Assembly: GCA_038501785.1 (NCBI GenBank) | Contig: JBAMJR010000040.1 | Coordinates: 7,809,001 to 7,873,000 of the forward strand | Source of the DNA: Myoxocephalus aenaeus | Taxonomy: Eukaryota; Chordata; Actinopteri; Perciformes; Cottidae | Reading direction: 5' to 3' | DNA: 64,000 bases | In this document: positions 1 through 64,000 of the stretch, in pieces | How the letters are laid out: each line of letters starts with the position of its first letter | Position numbering within the stretch: position 1 is the first letter of the stretch | Program-made: the position numbers and the translations under genes | The notes under the pieces: generated by a model | What the model was told of the DNA's origin: nothing | Database searches by the model: none | What the model saw: the letters and a program-made list of their open reading frames with translations, nothing else

Positions 1-2831
1 ATTCATCTTCTCTAATGTGGCTTCAATAGGAGCCTCATTACTGTGTGCCCTCTTGCAGGAAGCACCAGATGAAATTGAAAGGCCTGTGAGATGACAAAAA
101 CGTCTCAGTTTTGCACCAAAGTGGGACAAGGAACTACCACTGGAAAAGACGGCAAAGAGACTCGGGCTAACAGAGTTTTTTACAAAACGATTGATCGGTT
201 GAAAAACAATATGAATGTTCTGTCAAACTTTAAAGTGATTCAGAGTGGGGACACGTTCCAGTTATTCACTATTCTGCTGAGCTGGCCGGCTGAAGACAAA
301 CTGGCAAGGGACAGCTAGCAGACAGATGCTGGCTGCCAAGCCGCCGAGATGTGATCGAGTGGTCTCTTTTTTTCGGAGGTGCTGATGGGGGGTGGAAGTT
401 GGAATGTGGAGTCCTGTAGTTGGATTACGGCTAGAAACGGATTGTGATCCCACTGTTCATGAAAAGGCCCAGAAAGCTCTTCGGACGTTTTGATATTTAA
501 TACGGTTGTCCCCTCATGATGTTCACACGAGAATGCACCCTCGCTCAATTGGACACACTAAGGGCCTTTGCTGCTGCACTTGGCCTGCCGTCGAATAGTA
601 TTTTGGTTTTAGCATACTGAATGAAATGACCCTTTTTGACAATTTGACCACAGCCCACGTCTGATAGCAGTCAGTGTATGGCTAAACTTAAGATAAATGT
701 TGCTGTAAAACGGACATTACTGAGTCTCTTTGACTCTTTTCTACTTGTGCGCTACTGGTACGCTATGTTGCATTTATTTTCATCCTGTTGATACTTATTT
801 TCTTTCAAAGAAAAAGGCTCCAATAAACCCACGGTACTTGACCTACCCAGACAAAGTTACCGAGCATTTACAGAGTCATGTGCTTCCCTAAAGGGTTGGA
901 GGAGACCAAACCTAGAGCTAAAAGGAGTATGACCTGGACCCCACAATCATATGATGGACAAAGTGCTAATGTTGCTTCATATCGGCTAAACGTGCAAATA
1001 AGCCACTGTTTAAGTTCACCTATAAAAGGTGATATTATGTCGGATGTCTTGTGTTTACAACCCGTATCCGCTCTCCCAAGTGGTTGCATGAAGAAAGGAA
1101 GATGGGTCCCTCTTGCTTTCCTTCCCTCCCCCCATTATTCTATTTGAAATGTTCATGTACCTTATCTGAATCCTAACTAAACATGACAACACAAGCTACC
1201 CCTGTGGCACACAAGGGGTGTTAGGGTCTCTTGGTCTCACACATCCAGATGCGTAGAGGGAGAAAGACAGACTAGAGGCGGCGTGACAGGGAGCATTCTG
1301 ATGTAGGCGCTCATGTTCCACACATTGATCGTTCACACGTTGCACTACAAGCCCAGGGACAAAACACCTGCCTAACATTTCAGGAGGAAACCCGGTCGAA
1401 TAGAAAGGCTCATCGTCAGCTGTGTCGTTTTGTTTCCTGTTAGTTTTTTTCTGGAGCAGAGCAAAGCCGGAGAACGAATGAGGAAGGGGAGAGATCCGAC
1501 TGAAGTCGGCACATGATAGTTTTATAAATCAGCTGGCTGGAAGTTAAATGAAGTGCGCTGCCTATGAATAATGTACAGAACAGACTAGTGTAATGGAGGC
1601 GGATGCTCTGGATGGCAGAGGGTGAACCTTGCATGGAAGGGCCGAGTTGTACACTACCGACCCTGTTCTAACCCGGGCTGCTTGGTGTAGCTCGGCTCTA
1701 AATGCTGTAATAACCAAGAAAAAAAAGAAAAAAAATCACTGCTGTCAGCCCTACCTCCTAAGAGCCACCTTGGTAAGTGAAGATCAAAACAAGAAGGGTA
1801 AAGAAGGAGATTTAGCAGGCTGTTATAGTATTCAGTTAATATTTCAAAAGTACCGGGCCTGTGTCTGTGTGTGCCTCTCATAGGGAGTCAATATGCTGTG
1901 CACAGGGAATTCCTGCCTGTCACTAACAAGCGTGCACCGTCACCGAGTAGGAAGGGTTCATGGCTGAAGGCCAAAACAATAGTTTACCACGATCTTTTCT
2001 TCTTTTGGAGAAGAGCGCGGGACATTTGGAGGCTAACAAACGGCATCTCTCACCTTAAAAAAAAAAAGGGGTTCATCAAAACATTTAGACATGGAGTTTG
2101 AAAGACGTCGGCTCCAAGTGTGGATATCTCGGCCTGGGCTTCTTTTTCTCCCAAACTTTATGGAAGTGCATCACAAAATGTGCTGCAGTACCCCCCTTTT
2201 TTAATGTGTAACATGTGGCTGTTTATCCTCAAACGATTGTATACTTGGTGACCTCACCAGAGGTCACATTATTACATTATTCATGACAGCGTCGCTGGAG
2301 TCAAAGCGATCATGTTCGAACTCCAAGCAGCTCACAGACACGCAGGCTTCCTGGTCTGTAGTATCCAGAACCCCCCCTCCTCCTCCTCCTCCTCCTCCCG
2401 GAGCCGGGCTGCAACGTTAATTAGCGGAAGCACTGACTCGGCGCGGAGCTGTCCACAGGGCCGCGGTGCTGAAACCCCAGACTCGCTGCCGCAACACACG
2501 AGAACTCCGTCTCCACGAGTGAAACAACGTCGCACGCGGCGTGACGGGTTCGTGCCGCCAACATGACACGAGCACGAGTTGCAAGACGCGCAGAGTTAAA
2601 GCGAGAGTCCTGCAGGTGAAGTGAAGTGACCCCCTCTCCTTTAATCGGGCTGAATGTAGCAGCGTGACAACGCTTAACCCTTTAGTGCGCCATCTGAGCA
2701 TCATCAGCGCAAAACGAGGCGCAAAACCCGCAAAACTCCACAGCAGACACCCCCCCCCCCCCCAAAAAAAAAAATCCCAAACCCAAAAGGCCACGGTGCC
2801 AAAATCAACATTACCCCGACCGTCCACTTAC
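1..2831 (-). other. kcnq2: kcnq2 intron 1 (partial)
   Basis: No exon-like frame with splice sites was found. It holds a (TCC)n run at 2376-2398 and a C14 plus A11 run at 2750-2774. In sense this reads as a T run then a G run about 55-80 nt inside the donor. The right third is CpG-rich, as expected beside a promoter. A few T- and A-rich stretches occur elsewhere. Confidence 0.8.
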
Positions 2832-3130
2832 ACGTAAGCGTGGTAGATGAACGCCCATCCCCGCGGTCTCTCCAGCGCGTTGTACAGGAAATTCTGCAGT
2901 TTCCGATAGCTGGCGTTTTTCTTCGACGGTCTGGGTCTCCCGGCGGAGATGCTGGATCTCGGTCTGCAGAGGATGCTGCTCCGCTTGGTGCTCTCCGAGC
3001 CCGCAATGAGCAGCGCCGCATCCCTCCCGGATTCGGGGGCGCCGGGGTCCAGCCCGACGAAGCCGACCCGGTGCTTCCTCTCCTCGGCTTGAGTCGGGTA
3101 GACCCCGCCGTTCAGAGCCTTCTGCACCAT
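2832..3130 (-). CDS. kcnq2: kcnq2 exon 1: Kv7.2 potassium channel N-terminus (partial gene)
   Basis: KCNQ2 forms the slow neuronal M-current, alone or with KCNQ3. The exon gives 99 codons plus two bases. It opens MVQKALNGGVYP, matching MVQKSRNGGVYP in human, then VGFVGLDPGAPESGRD, LLIAGSE and the hallmark LYNALERPRGWAFIYHAY, where segment S1 begins. The donor GTAAGTGG falls after ACGT, exactly where the human exon ends. KCNQ3 and KCNQ5 have quite different N-termini. The ATG is chosen by alignment. The remaining exons lie beyond the left edge. Whether this is the a or b teleost copy cannot be told. Confidence 0.95.
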
Positions 3131-3149
3131 CCTAAAGTCGAGAGGACTC

Positions 3150-3191
3150 TCACGAGGAGTTGCCCGTGTCCTTGCCGCCGCGGGGATGCAT
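3150..3191 (-). promoter_or_regulatory. kcnq2: kcnq2 upstream ORF (13 codons)
   Basis: A minus-strand ATG starts a 13-codon frame, MHPRGGKDTGNSS, ending in TGA 19 nt before the kcnq2 ATG. The upstream ATG has G at -3 but C at +4. It would matter only if transcription starts upstream of 3191, which cannot be decided here. Confidence 0.4.
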
Positions 3192-3208
3192 CACCGGTGC
3201 TGAGAGGG

Positions 3209-3277
3209 GTGTGTGTGTGTGTGCTGGTGTGTGTGTGTGCTGGTGTGTGTGTGTGTGTGTGTGTGTGTGCTGGTGTG
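3209..3277. repeat. interrupted (TG)n, (CA)n in kcnq2 sense
   Basis: Dinucleotide TG runs are broken three times by CTGG units. The tract lies about 80 nt upstream of the kcnq2 start codon, in the leader or core promoter. Confidence 0.9.
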
Positions 3278-3916
3278 GCGAATGCGGTCGGATGATCCCC
3301 CACCCCGTGGAAAACCAATTGCGATAACCATGCGAAAACTGCACGGCAGCTCCTTTTACCTTATTCCCTTTCCGGTAGTTTGACAGACACGACAAGGAGA
3401 AGAAATGCAAAGGATTCTTTTTTTTTTTTTTTTTACTCCACAGTCTCATCACGTTGGTCATCAGCAATTCAGAAGCTATCTGCAATCATTGAATGGCCCA
3501 TGAATGCCAAGTTAAACTGACACATGCAATCTTCTAAAGCCATGACATCTGGTCTGCTGCATAACACTTACAAATTGATTATTCGTTTTGGGAAAAGGAA
3601 GGTGTCTTGTTTCTTTAAAAAAGATGATGCATGTTCATGCAATATTCATAGTGGTTCTGACTTCCGTCAGTGTAATGGACGCCTCAAACTATGACAAGCC
3701 ATGTTCGTTTTAAGGTTAGCGTTCTGCGGTTGGCAAAAGACAAACACAGCACTTTTAATAATCTGATCTGTCAACTTGCGGTGAGTCGCCAAACAGAGAC
3801 ATGAACATCTCAGCCAGGACACACTGGATAGCAGGGAAAAAACACTTCATACGGGACACTGCTCGGCCACTTTGCTGCTGAAGAAGGCAATAAACACATC
3901 ACCACACTGTGAACAT

Positions 3917-3922
3917 TTTATT
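3917..3922 (-). terminator. prex1: prex1 poly(A) signal AATAAA (probable)
   Basis: A canonical AATAAA is followed, 12-35 nt downstream on the minus strand, by a GU-rich stretch (TGTGGTGATGTG). That is the usual layout of a cleavage and polyadenylation site. A weaker ATTAAA lies near 4200. Confidence 0.5.
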
Positions 3923-5720
3923 TACTAGCTTGTTAAGATTGCATTTACAATGATAATCTTAGAAAGACTCAACAAAGATCCTTTGTACAGTTATTTTCAA
4001 GCAACATAAAATTGCAAATAAGGTATATACAAAAACAACAACATTAGAATAATGTAAATAAATGTATAATCAGTGACATATTTGTTTGCTCGGCTACACC
4101 AACATGCTGCAGTCATTAGATGCTTTTTTTTTGTTTGACTGGTGACAGACTTAAAACCAGATGATGTTGACTAATGCAAGCTGCTCACATTAAGAGTGAA
4201 TTTAATAAGGGAGATGATCATGCAAATATCCGCTGAGTCTTATGTGCCAAAAGAGGGATGAGCCATGCTAGTGCCGAGGGATGTGAAGAGACTATTCCAA
4301 CATGCTCACTTGGAACCTGACTGCTTTTAAATAAATGAAACAAATTAAAAAGAAAAGGGGAGAAAGTGATCTGCCTAATGAGTGCAGCATGTCGAGACAG
4401 AGTCATGGAATGCTCGTCAGCACTTTTTAACAGTCAAAAACAAAACAAGTCGTCAGTGAGGTTACGCTCGGCAAAGAGAAGCCACATCTCTTCCAATGCA
4501 CGGGCAGGAATACAAAATGTTTTATATACTATACGATCTTCATAAAAATAATCAAATTGAAGTTATAGCATTACTCGGGCGTATCCTATCTCATTTTCTT
4601 CTCTCCTTTCCTCTGACATCGTTACAGTTGGTATGTACAAGAAATTAAAATCTTCAGTAAAACAACGTTACTGTGTTTCTCCCCTGAAACGATCCCTTTG
4701 TTTGCGTCGCCAAAGAACTGCTTACAGTACGTTTCGCTGACACTGCAACTTGAATGGACCAGTTATTGTGCTTGTTTCAACAGCCACAGTGAATACAACA
4801 GATCCAAGACAAATGTAAAAAACAATTAAAAAAAAATATATATTAAAATAATGTCTTAGCGAACAGAAGGCAATCCTTCAACTAGTACATTTGAATTAAT
4901 ATATTAATAATTTAACAACCTGTTGACTTGGCCGCCTATCGACGAGCAGCCTTGTGTGGTTTCGCTTTAGCTTCCCTTGTCCTGATTCCGATTAGCTAGC
5001 TTCTGTCCATCTTCCCTCCTTTGCTCTCCCTGAAGATCTAAGTAACACTTCCTGACGTGATCAAAGTCCATACATATAAATAAAATACACAAGCAGATAC
5101 GTCTATTAAAAAAAAAAAAAAAAGGCATGCCATTGGTCCTTTAAATACTGTTCAATACGTAGGCTGGAATGCTTTTAGATTCTTTAATACCTGATATAGT
5201 AGAAGTAAGGGATACAAATGCTCCTTCCGGACACAATAAATAACTATCCTTCATATAGTGCAGTAATACAGTACTCACACTAAACCTACAGTAATTGCAC
5301 AGTAACCACATGCAAAGGGCTGAAGAAAGAGCAGCCCCCCCACCTCCTTTATCATCCCTCTTTTCACCTGTCCCTCAATCCCTACTTCCATCCCTCCGTC
5401 TAGTCCTCCTGCATCTGTTCAGCCAGCTACGTACATGAATACGAGGGTATTCGAGTATTTCTACTTCACACGGGGTCCAAACATCGAGCCCTGGGGAACG
5501 CCGGCCCAAACGGAGAGACAGGGTTGCAGTCCGAGGCAAAGCGGATAGCGTCTGCATTTAGGATGACAGCCAGCTACAGGTAGTTTGGTTAATCCAGTTA
5601 ATAGTAACAGCTCGGTGAGGAGCGCCGTCACTGTTGGTGTCTTCTGCGTGAGGCCGCAAACTGGCCTCGCGCTTTCACTTGGGGTGTGAACATTTTTGCA
5701 CCAGTTGTCGGCCTTGTGAA

Positions 5721-5745
5721 CAGACAGACAGACAGACAGACAGAC
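5721..5745. repeat. (CAGA)6 tetranucleotide repeat
   Basis: Six CAGA units within the probable prex1 3'UTR; TCTG in the transcript. Confidence 0.93.
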
Positions 5746-6051
5746 CAATGCTACTTCTAACTGGGTGGCTTCCCAGTAAAACAGTACATGACTAGTCTGA
5801 AGCTTCAGGCCGCATCATTCTCACGGTAGGTAGCCGTCATTAGTCATTAGTACAGTCTTGTTTAGCCTGTACTTTGCACTAGTGGTATCCATGGTGGAAT
5901 GATCAGTTGGGGAGGGGGGAAAGGGTTTTCCCATTCAGGGCGTCTCTTGGAAAAGAAAGCGGTGAGACCTCTGTTATTGTCATCTCTCATCATATCTTCC
6001 TATTTCACGTTCAGCCATTCTCTGATGTCTTCTCTGAAGTGACGGGCTTTC

Positions 6052-60521
<54,470 letters not shown>

Positions 60522-63323
60522 CTGAAGGGGAGACAGAAACGGAGCAGGTTTAAGAAGAAGCGCCGTCATTTATCATTGATGAGCATCTACGGCTAAGAAA
60601 ACATAAGCACGGTGAGTTTGATTTGCTATTACCAACAAGAGAACAAGTGGAGTTTTCAGGTGAGGGAAGCTGAACAGTTTCATGTCCGGCTTATAAAAAA
60701 ATAAAATAAACAGATACATACAACACATGTTCCAGATCCCGTGGAGCGACAGACAGCCACATGTACACACACACACACACACTTAAAAGGGAGAATCACC
60801 TTTCATGGCGCGACTCAAAAGACGCGTCAGAGTTGTTTCACTATCCCCTTAGGTGCCGCAAAACGTTCCACTATATGACTATAAGACATGTTTGGGTTTC
60901 AGTTCCCCCACCCCACACTGTCTTGTGACACTTAAAGCTCACTGTACGGCTCCGCTGTAGAGGAAGCTAACGCATCCGAGCATCCAGCTGGAAGAAAGCG
61001 GAAAAGAAAGAACTGCTTCGTTGTTGCAGCGTCTGCACACACCGCTTCAACGAAGACGCCCGGAATAGGCTCACGTCAAGTTGGGCTTTTGCTTGCGTGT
61101 GCGGTTTTTCTTTGTCTGTGTGTGTGTTTGTGTGTTTGTGTTTGTGTTTGTGTGTGTGTGCGTGTGTGCGCGCGCCCGCCTGCCAATTCTGACTTTGAAA
61201 GAATGGTGCAGAGAAGAGAGGAAGTGAATGTGCAAACAGTTTCTTTTATTCTCTCTTCCCCAATTCTCCGTCTGACCGACCTCCTCGTCGTCTCCAGACG
61301 CCGATACTGTCCGGAAAATAAAAAAGGCGTCGAAGAGATTATGAATCCCCAAAATCCAATGAAAAAACACTACCCCTGTCGCCCCCCTTTGCCTGGCAGG
61401 CTCCTGCTGTTCTGCTTTTCAGAGCCCAGAGTGTGAAAAGTGATCGCGGATGAAGGGTGTTGCAAATAGGGAGAAAGAAATGCTGGGTCAACGATGAATG
61501 TACAGCAACTCTGAACATGAAGCGTCACTGGAGGATACTACGGTTGCTCCAAAACCTGCCAGCTGATTCACACCCGTCACTTAAAATGTCCAATGTAAGA
61601 TCTCTACTGCCATGTGAAAAAAGGTCATTTTTCTAGTGTCTTTTGTTCAGGTTTTGAGATCATCTTTGTCGGTGATTTTTTTGCCTCAATACAATGAAAA
61701 CAATTGATATTGAAAAATCAACGTGTTTTAATCCCTTTTCACTGCTCAGTGAATAAACGAACAGATTAAAGATAGAACATTTCCCCAAATGAGATGAGGC
61801 AATATCTGATCAAAGAATTCTTGAGGATTTCAGTCAACGCTACATTTTAAGTGGGTACCAAAAAAAAAAGCATTAAGAGTCTTTATCCAGGCCAAATAGG
61901 CTTAATTGGAAAATAAATTGGCCGTAGAAAAGCTGTTGGCTCTGTGTTCTGTGGATTATCAAGAGCAACCCAAAATGTTGATTAGATGCAAGGAAGAACA
62001 TTCGGGTGGTTTTTGTTATTTGGTTAAACCGTCAATATGTATATATAAAAATAAACATTTGCACGCTCCACATTCACACAAAACATCAGCCAATTACATG
62101 TATTACTTACAGTACGTCACTTGCCTATAATGAAAGACTGACACTTGTAATCACACATTTTCTCTAAAGATAGAACGCAGCCAACCGAGCAGCAGGCAGC
62201 AATCATATCGTTTCCTCAGAGACCGAACACTTTGGGAGGATTGTCTCCAGTGTTTTTTGTTTTACTGGTTGCACCAAAATAGAAAGCAAAAGGTCCTCGG
62301 CAGCGAACTGCGACCTCGCTAATTAAGACCAGTATTAATAGGGAAGTTGTCGTGTTTTTTTTTGGGGGGGGGGGGCTGATTGTGCTCGAAGGCGTGCACT
62401 AATTAAATCTCCCATAAGGCACTTGTCCCATGTCCACACTGGAGGAGTCACTCAGTTTGAGAGATTGCTCACTGGCAGAGAGGAGGACGAGGAGAGGAAG
62501 GAAACGAGGCTTTTTGGAGTCATTCTCTGTCGACACCTACCATGCAGGACGGGATTCGCCCTCCGAAAACAAAAATGTGCCGCGCAGATGTGGCGATCGG
62601 CAGGATGGAGGGAGAGAGCAACAAAGGGATCCTTTCAGCCCAGGTCTCGCCCCGTGATATGGCCGTTCTCACCCAGGGGTTGTGTTGGCGGTCTTCATTG
62701 TTCCGTCACAAAGCACACAGGTTTATTCGAGTCCTCCAGCGTGACAGACACACTGGCTTCAGGAGAGCCGCAGTCGATGTAAAAAGTCTTTTTTACAGTC
62801 CGGGCCGTAATATTTGGTGAGCCGTGATTAGAATCGACGACGGGGAAACAAGGTATTGTGGGTATAATTGGAAGGATGTTGACGCCTGACGGACGGCAGT
62901 TCGTTGCACGTTTAAAGCCGAGCGTCATAATTGGGGCAATCTGCAGTCTGGACTTTGGCATTCGTCTACCTCTGGAGTCCTGAACAGTAATGACCTCCAA
63001 CCAGAGAACAGACAAGTCAGTCATACGTGGCAGAGGTCTTGACTTCTTCCCCCGGCCTAAATCTGTAACTCAGTTCAAAACGACGGGTTACCGATACTCA
63101 CGGACGAGCGACGCGAGGTTTCCACGTGACGTCCGTCGGATCCAGATCGACATCGCGATTTGACGCGGGGGGGGGGGGGGAAAGGAAAAGCAAAAAAACG
63201 AAGCAGAGTTGATGTTTCCGACTCGCACGGAAAGAAGCAGATGTGAGCGCGCCCTCAGATAACCTTGAGCGCGTTACGAGTCGTGCGTCATTTGCATGGA
63301 GAGGACAATACCTCGGAGCATTG

Positions 63324-63354
<31 letters not shown>

Positions 63355-64000
63355 GCGCGCTGACATTTCGATATGAGATGAATATTGAAAAGAGCCATCC
63401 TTTTCCACAGAACGCAGCTAAGCCAGTTGTTATTGGAAAAGAAGAAGAAAAAAAAATCAATCATGAAAAACAAACAGTAGTCATGACGAACGCTGTAATA
63501 CGCTACCCACTGGACTCGCTCACTCATTACTTCTTAATGAACATGCGGAGAGGCAGCGGGGTGCGGCCTTGTTTACTTTCTAATCTCCCGTCTCAGGTGA
63601 CTCGCCGGCCTATTTTATTTTCCCGTCGTTTCCCGAGGATCAGACTTCGACAAAGAATACGTTCGCGTGGATGACGGACGACAACAACAATAAGCGGTCT
63701 TTGTTACCGTCGCTGAGATCTGACCGAGCCACAGGTCGTCTCCCGCACTTGGCTTGCTTCGTAGTGTGCATGAAATGCCCAGTTGGCCTCTCCGATTCCT
63801 AAAAATAGCGATGGCATCAATCAATGTGTTAATAATAGTCGGTCAGATGGGACGCCAAATTTGTTTTTGTTTTTATACCCCCGTGCTCGTAATACTGAGT
63901 CAGAGTGGCGGGCGGAGGGGGGCTCAGCTGCTGCACGTTGTGGTCTCCTGCCACAGGGGTGATGGGCTGTGAAGGGGGAGAGATGCAATCCCACAGGAGG
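60522..64000 (-). other. prex1: prex1 intron 1 (partial)
   Basis: Neither strand shows the exon 1 peptide (the region around human LNEILGTERDYV), so exon 1 lies beyond 64000. Contains an interrupted GT tract at 61114-61160, a T/G run near 62356-62374, G runs near 63169-63180 and (CA)10 at 63334-63354. The block 62290-62960 is non-repetitive. Confidence 0.75.
63334..63354. repeat. (CA)10 microsatellite
   Basis: Short CA run between CT and CG dinucleotides. Confidence 0.9.

Larger units (their letters stand above)
2400..3320. promoter_or_regulatory. kcnq2: CpG-rich island over kcnq2 exon 1
   Basis: CpG dinucleotides are visibly dense from about 2400 to 3320 compared with flanking sequence. 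The region spans the start of intron 1, exon 1 and the leader. This was judged by eye, not computed. Confidence 0.5.
3131..3894 (-). promoter_or_regulatory. kcnq2: kcnq2 promoter/5' leader between prex1 and kcnq2
   Basis: About 0.76 kb separates the likely prex1 poly(A) site from the kcnq2 start codon, so the kcnq2 core promoter and 5'UTR should lie here. The part next to the gene (up to about 3320) is CpG-rich and contains an interrupted CA tract in sense orientation. No TATA box can be called, and the transcription start is unknown. Confidence 0.5.
3895..6051 (-). other. prex1: prex1 3'UTR (probable)
   Basis: The region downstream of the prex1 stop is AT-rich and noncoding, with no exon-like frame on either strand. 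It reaches the only clear minus-strand AATAAA. A (CAGA)6 tract lies at 5721-5745 and short A/T runs are scattered through it. The extent is inferred from the poly(A) signal; a shorter UTR is possible. Confidence 0.55.

Noticed and set aside
2832..3130. Assignment as kcnq3 or kcnq5
   Set aside because: Those paralogues have longer, unrelated N-termini; the MVQK..NGGVYP start and GFVGLDPGAP are specific to KCNQ2.
63098..63460. Minus-strand open frame ending near a GTGAGT-like donor (about 63095-63102), considered as prex1 exon 1
   Set aside because: The peptide lacks the conserved exon 1 segment around LNEILGTERDYV and a stop codon lies at the would-be boundary.

Overview
The window is ordinary vertebrate nuclear DNA, most likely from a spiny-rayed (percomorph) teleost. 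It has short exons in GT-AG introns, a very high load of (CA)n/(TG)n microsatellites, fish-type DNA-transposon and SINE remnants, and vertebrate-specific genes. I see no bacterial, phage, CRISPR or operon structure. Nearly all long open frames outside the exons are microsatellite translations or shadows of exons.

Two genes were found, both on the minus strand and in tandem. About 54 kb (6052-60521) is the body of prex1, the PIP3- and Gbeta-gamma-dependent Rac guanine-nucleotide exchange factor P-Rex1. I located 39 consecutive coding exons. They join without a frame break into 4,800 nt (1,599 codons plus TAA). By alignment with the remembered human protein they correspond to exons 2-40 of a 40-exon gene. 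The first exon, carrying the start codon and about the first 70 residues, was not found and should lie beyond the right edge. Domain order is DH (exons 2-6), PH (7-9/10), DEP1 (10-12), DEP2 (13-16), PDZ1 (17-18), PDZ2 (19-20), then a long region related to inositol polyphosphate 4-phosphatase (21-40) that keeps a CX5R motif. A probable 3'UTR runs down to a poly(A) signal at 3917-3922.

Less than 1 kb further on lies exon 1 of kcnq2 (2832-3130), the Kv7.2 M-channel subunit, with a short upstream ORF in its leader. Its intron 1 fills the left end (1-2831). In human, PREX1 and KCNQ2 are both on 20q13 but far apart, so this tight spacing is a lineage feature worth checking.

The most distinctive feature is where the dinucleotide repeats sit relative to prex1 splice sites. 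A (GT)40 tract itself forms the 5' splice site of the exon at 14280-14370. (UG)n tracts lie 11-13 nt upstream of the 3' splice sites of the exons at 15708-15796 and 30556-30701, in the manner of the (TG)m(T)n tract at human CFTR exon 9. CA tracts lie just inside the donors of two more exons. One intron (7263-9218) holds a TTAA-flanked MITE and a hAT element that contains both a transposase C-terminal relic and a reversed SINE fragment. No unknown multi-gene system was found.
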